A DNA stretch of 37,473 bases from a bacterium TMED144 (GTDB lineage: Bacteria; Fidelibacterota; Marinisomatia; Marinisomatales; TCS55): NCBI GenBank assembly GCA_002170005.2, contig NHGT02000015.1, positions 48,571 to 86,043 of the forward strand, written 5' to 3'. The position numbers and the translations under genes are program-made. The stretch's first letter is position 1. Each line of letters begins with the position of its first letter. Below, one piece after another: positions 34,890-37,473 of the stretch. The notes below the pieces were generated by a model, which was not told the DNA's origin, did no database searches, and saw nothing but the letters and a program-made list of their open reading frames with translations.

Positions 34890-35518
34890 CAAGAAGATAT
34901 CTTTTTATTCTTCAGATAGAGAATATCATAGTTACTATTAGTAATATAATCTGTATTATGCGTAACTAGAAGAACTGATTGCTTATTTTCTATCCAAATT
35001 TTAATACATTCATTGAACAATTTAACTCCCTCATCATCAAGGCCATTTAATGGCTCGTCTAAAAGTCCTACTTTCCAATCTAATAAGAAAGCATAAGCAA
35101 ATTTTAATCTTTGTAGCATACCTTTTGAAAAAATCCCAACAGGTTTGTTTATGTAATTACTTAATTCAAATTTTTTCAACGTAAGAATAATTTTTTCTTT
35201 AGGAACGTCAGATTTTCTTAAGGATAGGCCTAATTCAATATTCTGTAAGGGAGATAAAAACTTGTAAAAACCTGGAACATCACCTAAATAAAAAATATTT
35301 TTTCTTAAAGTAGTTTTTTTACAATTTTCTATATTATTGAAAAAAATTTTACCATTATTATAGGACATAAGACTGGCTATGATTTTGAGAAAAGTGGTTT
35401 TACCAGAACCATTTTTTCCCTTGAGAATTTTTAACTCTGAATTACCAATTTTTAAATTCACGTTATCTAGTATGACTTTTCCATCAAAAGTCTTTGAGAT
35501 TGAATCTATATGGAGCAT
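34889..35518 (-). CDS. ccmA: Heme exporter ABC ATPase CcmA
   Basis: ATPase of the CcmABC complex, coupling ATP hydrolysis to release of heme-loaded CcmE. The 209-residue protein shows Walker A GKNGSGKTT (34-42), a signature region FSKGMLQRLKFAYAFL (about 128-143) with SKGM in place of the usual LSGGQ, and Walker B VGLLDEPLNGLD (about 149-160). The SKGMxxR variant of the signature is normal in CcmA. The ATG shares one base with the upstream TAA (TAATG), and the TGA shares one base with the ATG of ccmB, so all three are tightly coupled. Confidence 0.94.
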   Translation of the reverse strand: MLHIDSISKTFDGKVILDNVNLKIGNSELKILKGKNGSGKTTFLKIIASLMSYNNGKIFFNNIENCKKTTLRKNIFYLGDVPGFYKFLSPLQNIELGLSLRKSDVPKEKIILTLKKFELSNYINKPVGIFSKGMLQRLKFAYAFLLDWKVGLLDEPLNGLDDEGVKLFNECIKIWIENKQSVLLVTHNTDYITNSNYDILYLKNKKISS

Positions 35519-35790
35519 TATTTCTTTTTTAATTTTTTCAGAATTATTGATACTTCATTTTTAAGCAAATTTCTTCTTTTTTCAAATTCTACTTTGTCGA
35601 TATTTCCAATATCAAATTCCATTTCAAGTTCTTTAATACTCCTGTACAAAATAGTCTTTTCTCTTTTAAGAGATAAAATGGTTTCATCAACTGAATATTT
35701 AACTTCCTCTAAAAATAAAGGCTGAATTACATACAAAACACTTAATATTGTGAAAAAAAATATAAAACTATAGCCTAAAATAGATGGCAT
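35518..35790 (-). CDS. Short CcmI-like membrane protein (90 aa)
   Basis: A 90-residue protein with one N-terminal helix (about 5-27) followed by a charged alpha-helical stretch (about 30-90). The helical part reads like the start of CcmI/CycH: a short helical region with the ...LKREKTILYRSIKELEMEFDIGNIDKVEFEKRR pattern (split here by the reader into ILYRSIKELEME and IGNIDKVEFEKRR), which in CcmI precedes the TPR domain that binds apocytochrome. The TPR domain is missing, so this is either a minimal form or an unrelated coiled membrane protein. It lies between ccmF (3-base gap) and ccmA (1-base overlap), which supports a role in cytochrome c maturation. Confidence 0.6.
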   Translation of the reverse strand: MPSILGYSFIFFFTILSVLYVIQPLFLEEVKYSVDETILSLKREKTILYRSIKELEMEFDIGNIDKVEFEKRRNLLKNEVSIILKKLKKK

Positions 35791-35793
35791 AGA

Positions 35794-37473
35794 TTACAAT
35801 TCTTTTCTTGGCCATAGTGCAATCATAGTTCCTAAGACAAGAACATATCCACCGATCCACACCCACTTCACCAATGGATTAATCATAATTTTTAGAAAAG
35901 CAGTTCCATTGGCATCAATAGCCGAAAAAATTGAATATATGTCAAGATTCATTGTTGAATGAATATCAATCTCACTATGTGGCTGCCTCTTATTTATGTC
36001 GGGATTATCGTGAAAATACACTCTTTTTTCTGGATATAAATCTTCAACAATATTTCCCTGACTGTCTAACAACCTTAGATGTGATATCCAAGCATAATGA
36101 TTGGGTCTTTCTTCTTCAGTAATATCAGTTAATAAGAATTCATAATCACCTACAAACTCGCTAGATCCTTTTTTTAATCCAAATTCTTTTTCTATGTCAA
36201 AAGCATTTCCAGTAAAACCAACAAACATCAAAACGATCCCAACATGAACTATATAACCACCATATCGTGAACGATTTTTTGAAATTATTTTATACAAAGC
36301 AACAAAGAATGACTCGTTGAATCTGACTATTCTAGATTTTGCACCTTTGTAAAACTCCATATAAATCGCAATAATAACAAATAGACATAAAGAAAAGGAA
36401 ATCACTACATATGCATCATAACCAAGGATCAATAAAATAATAAATAAAATTCCACCAATGAGTGTTGGTAAAAAGAAATTATTCTTTATTTTTTCATTGG
36501 ATGTTTTTCTCCATGCAAGCAATGGTCCAACGCCTGTCAAACCTAATAAAATCAAACCAATAGGTGTATTAATCTGATTAAAAAAAGGTGCACCTACAGT
36601 TATCTTGGTTCCTCTTACTGCTTCAGATACTACCGGAAAAATAGTACCCCAAAAAACAGCAAAACAAAGTACGACAAAGATTACATTGTTTAAAAGAAAC
36701 CCTCCCTCCCTTGAAGCAAATGATTCAATTTTCTTAGCAGATTTCAAATGATCTTTTCTGATATAAATCAAAGCAAATGAAACGATCAAAAGAAAAAATA
36801 CAAAAGATAAAAAGACAGGACCCAAGGAAGACTCTGTAAAGGAATGAACTGAGCTCATTACGCCCGACCTTGTAAGAAAAGTTCCAAATATGGTCAAAGT
36901 AAATGTTATGAATATTAAGATCATATTCCAGAAACGAAGCATGCCACTTTTTTCTTGTATGATAATAGAATGTAAAAAAGCAGTTAAAGTTAACCAGGGC
37001 ATAAAACTGGCATTCTCAACAGGGTCCCATGCCCAATATCCACCCCATCCAAGCTCTTGATAAGCCCACCACCCGCCAAGTATAATGCCAATACTGAGAA
37101 AAAGCCAAGAAATTAAAGTCCATCTTCTAATGCTCTTTATCCACAATGAACCGAGATCTTTATTTACCAAGGCTGAAAATGCAAAAGCAAATGGTACTGT
37201 TAGGCCTACGTATCCTAAATATAGCGTTGGTGGATGGATGGCCATGGTTAAATTTTGCAATAAAGGGTTTAAACCATTACCATTTTGAATAACAAAATCA
37301 GTATCCGTAGGTTTAAAAGGATTGGTAATAAAGTTGGTAAGCACTAAAAAGAATATTTGAACTACAGAGATAGATATTATGATCCATGGCATCAACTTGT
37401 GATGTTTGGCTTGATTTTGAAGAATTACAATTACACTAAAAATAGATAAAATAAAAAGCCAAAATAAAAGAGA
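35794..37473 (-). CDS. ccmF: Cytochrome c-type biogenesis protein CcmF, 5' end cut by window
   Basis: Large membrane protein that, with CcmH/I, attaches heme from CcmE to apocytochrome c. The open frame runs off the right edge; 559 residues are visible, and a full CcmF is about 640-660, so roughly 80-100 N-terminal residues are missing. The WWD domain reads GWGGYWAWDPVENASFMPWL, exactly CcmF-like, followed by TRSGVMSSVHSF and several histidine-bearing helices; a large periplasmic loop lies before the last helix, which ends in WPRKEL. A TTG near 37395 looks like a start only because the frame is already open upstream of it. ccmE and ccmG/ccmH are not in the window and may lie further right. 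Confidence 0.95.
   Translation of the reverse strand, partial: SLLFWLFILSIFSVIVILQNQAKHHKLMPWIIISISVVQIFFLVLTNFITNPFKPTDTDFVIQNGNGLNPLLQNLTMAIHPPTLYLGYVGLTVPFAFAFSALVNKDLGSLWIKSIRRWTLISWLFLSIGIILGGWWAYQELGWGGYWAWDPVENASFMPWLTLTAFLHSIIIQEKSGMLRFWNMILIFITFTLTIFGTFLTRSGVMSSVHSFTESSLGPVFLSFVFFLLIVSFALIYIRKDHLKSAKKIESFASREGGFLLNNVIFVVLCFAVFWGTIFPVVSEAVRGTKITVGAPFFNQINTPIGLILLGLTGVGPLLAWRKTSNEKIKNNFFLPTLIGGILFIILLILGYDAYVVISFSLCLFVIIAIYMEFYKGAKSRIVRFNESFFVALYKIISKNRSRYGGYIVHVGIVLMFVGFTGNAFDIEKEFGLKKGSSEFVGDYEFLLTDITEEERPNHYAWISHLRLLDSQGNIVEDLYPEKRVYFHDNPDINKRQPHSEIDIHSTMNLDIYSIFSAIDANGTAFLKIMINPLVKWVWIGGYVLVLGTMIALWPRKEL

Noticed and set aside
37393..37395. TTG as a ccmF start
   Set aside because: The frame remains open and hydrophobic to the right edge of the window, and a CcmF beginning here would be about 100 residues short.

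Overview
The window is a gene-dense, AT-rich (roughly one third G+C by eye) stretch of bacterial chromosome. All 36 recognisable genes lie on the minus strand, so gene order below follows transcription from high to low coordinate. No gap exceeds about 115 bases, and many neighbours overlap by 1 base (TAATG, TGATG) or 4 bases (ATGA). I see no tRNA, rRNA, CRISPR array, transposon or prophage gene. Both end genes are cut: ccmF at the right edge has no start, and ftcD at the left edge has no stop. The organism is a diderm: it has an Omp85/TamA-like protein with TamB, LolCDE-type lipoprotein export, lipobox lipoproteins, GmhA and System I cytochrome c maturation. The mix (ClpC, a CdaA-type diadenylate cyclase beside folP, MoxR/DUF58 genes, low G+C, very short gaps) suggests a streamlined, probably marine lineage of the FCB / Marinimicrobia (SAR406) kind. 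That placement is inference; no 16S rRNA gene is present.

Layout, right to left. 37473-33426: cytochrome c maturation genes ccmF, a 90-residue CcmI-like protein, ccmA, ccmB, ccmC and a 44-residue ccmD. 33433-30774: an archaeal-type (type II) GAPDH, an MBL-fold hydrolase and metF. 30773-24121: tilS, hpt, ftsH, folP, cdaA, prfB (with a programmed +1 frameshift) and lysS. 22629-19575: two LolC/E-type permeases and LolD. 19544-15043: clpC, then dnaK behind its own promoter-like sequence. 14942-9321: tamB and a tamA-like Omp85 gene. 9277-5955: a TPR lipoprotein, a MoxR ATPase, a DUF58 protein and a BatD-like membrane protein. 5927-1: efp, accB, accC, gcvH, gmhA, xerD, an M50-like metalloprotease, a 42-residue one-helix protein and ftcD.

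The genes are mostly housekeeping: envelope assembly (Tam, Lol, Ccm, GmhA), proteostasis (FtsH, ClpC, DnaK), translation (TilS, RF2, LysS, EF-P), one-carbon/folate metabolism (FolP, MetF, GcvH, FtcD) and fatty acid initiation (AccB, AccC). I found no convincing new multi-gene system. The points most worth a second look are the 42-residue membrane protein wedged by 1-base overlaps between two genes, the archaeal-type GAPDH, the prfB recoding site, the repeat-bearing dnaK promoter, the stripped-down CcmI-like protein, and a tilS-to-clpC gene order that parallels Bacillus subtilis.
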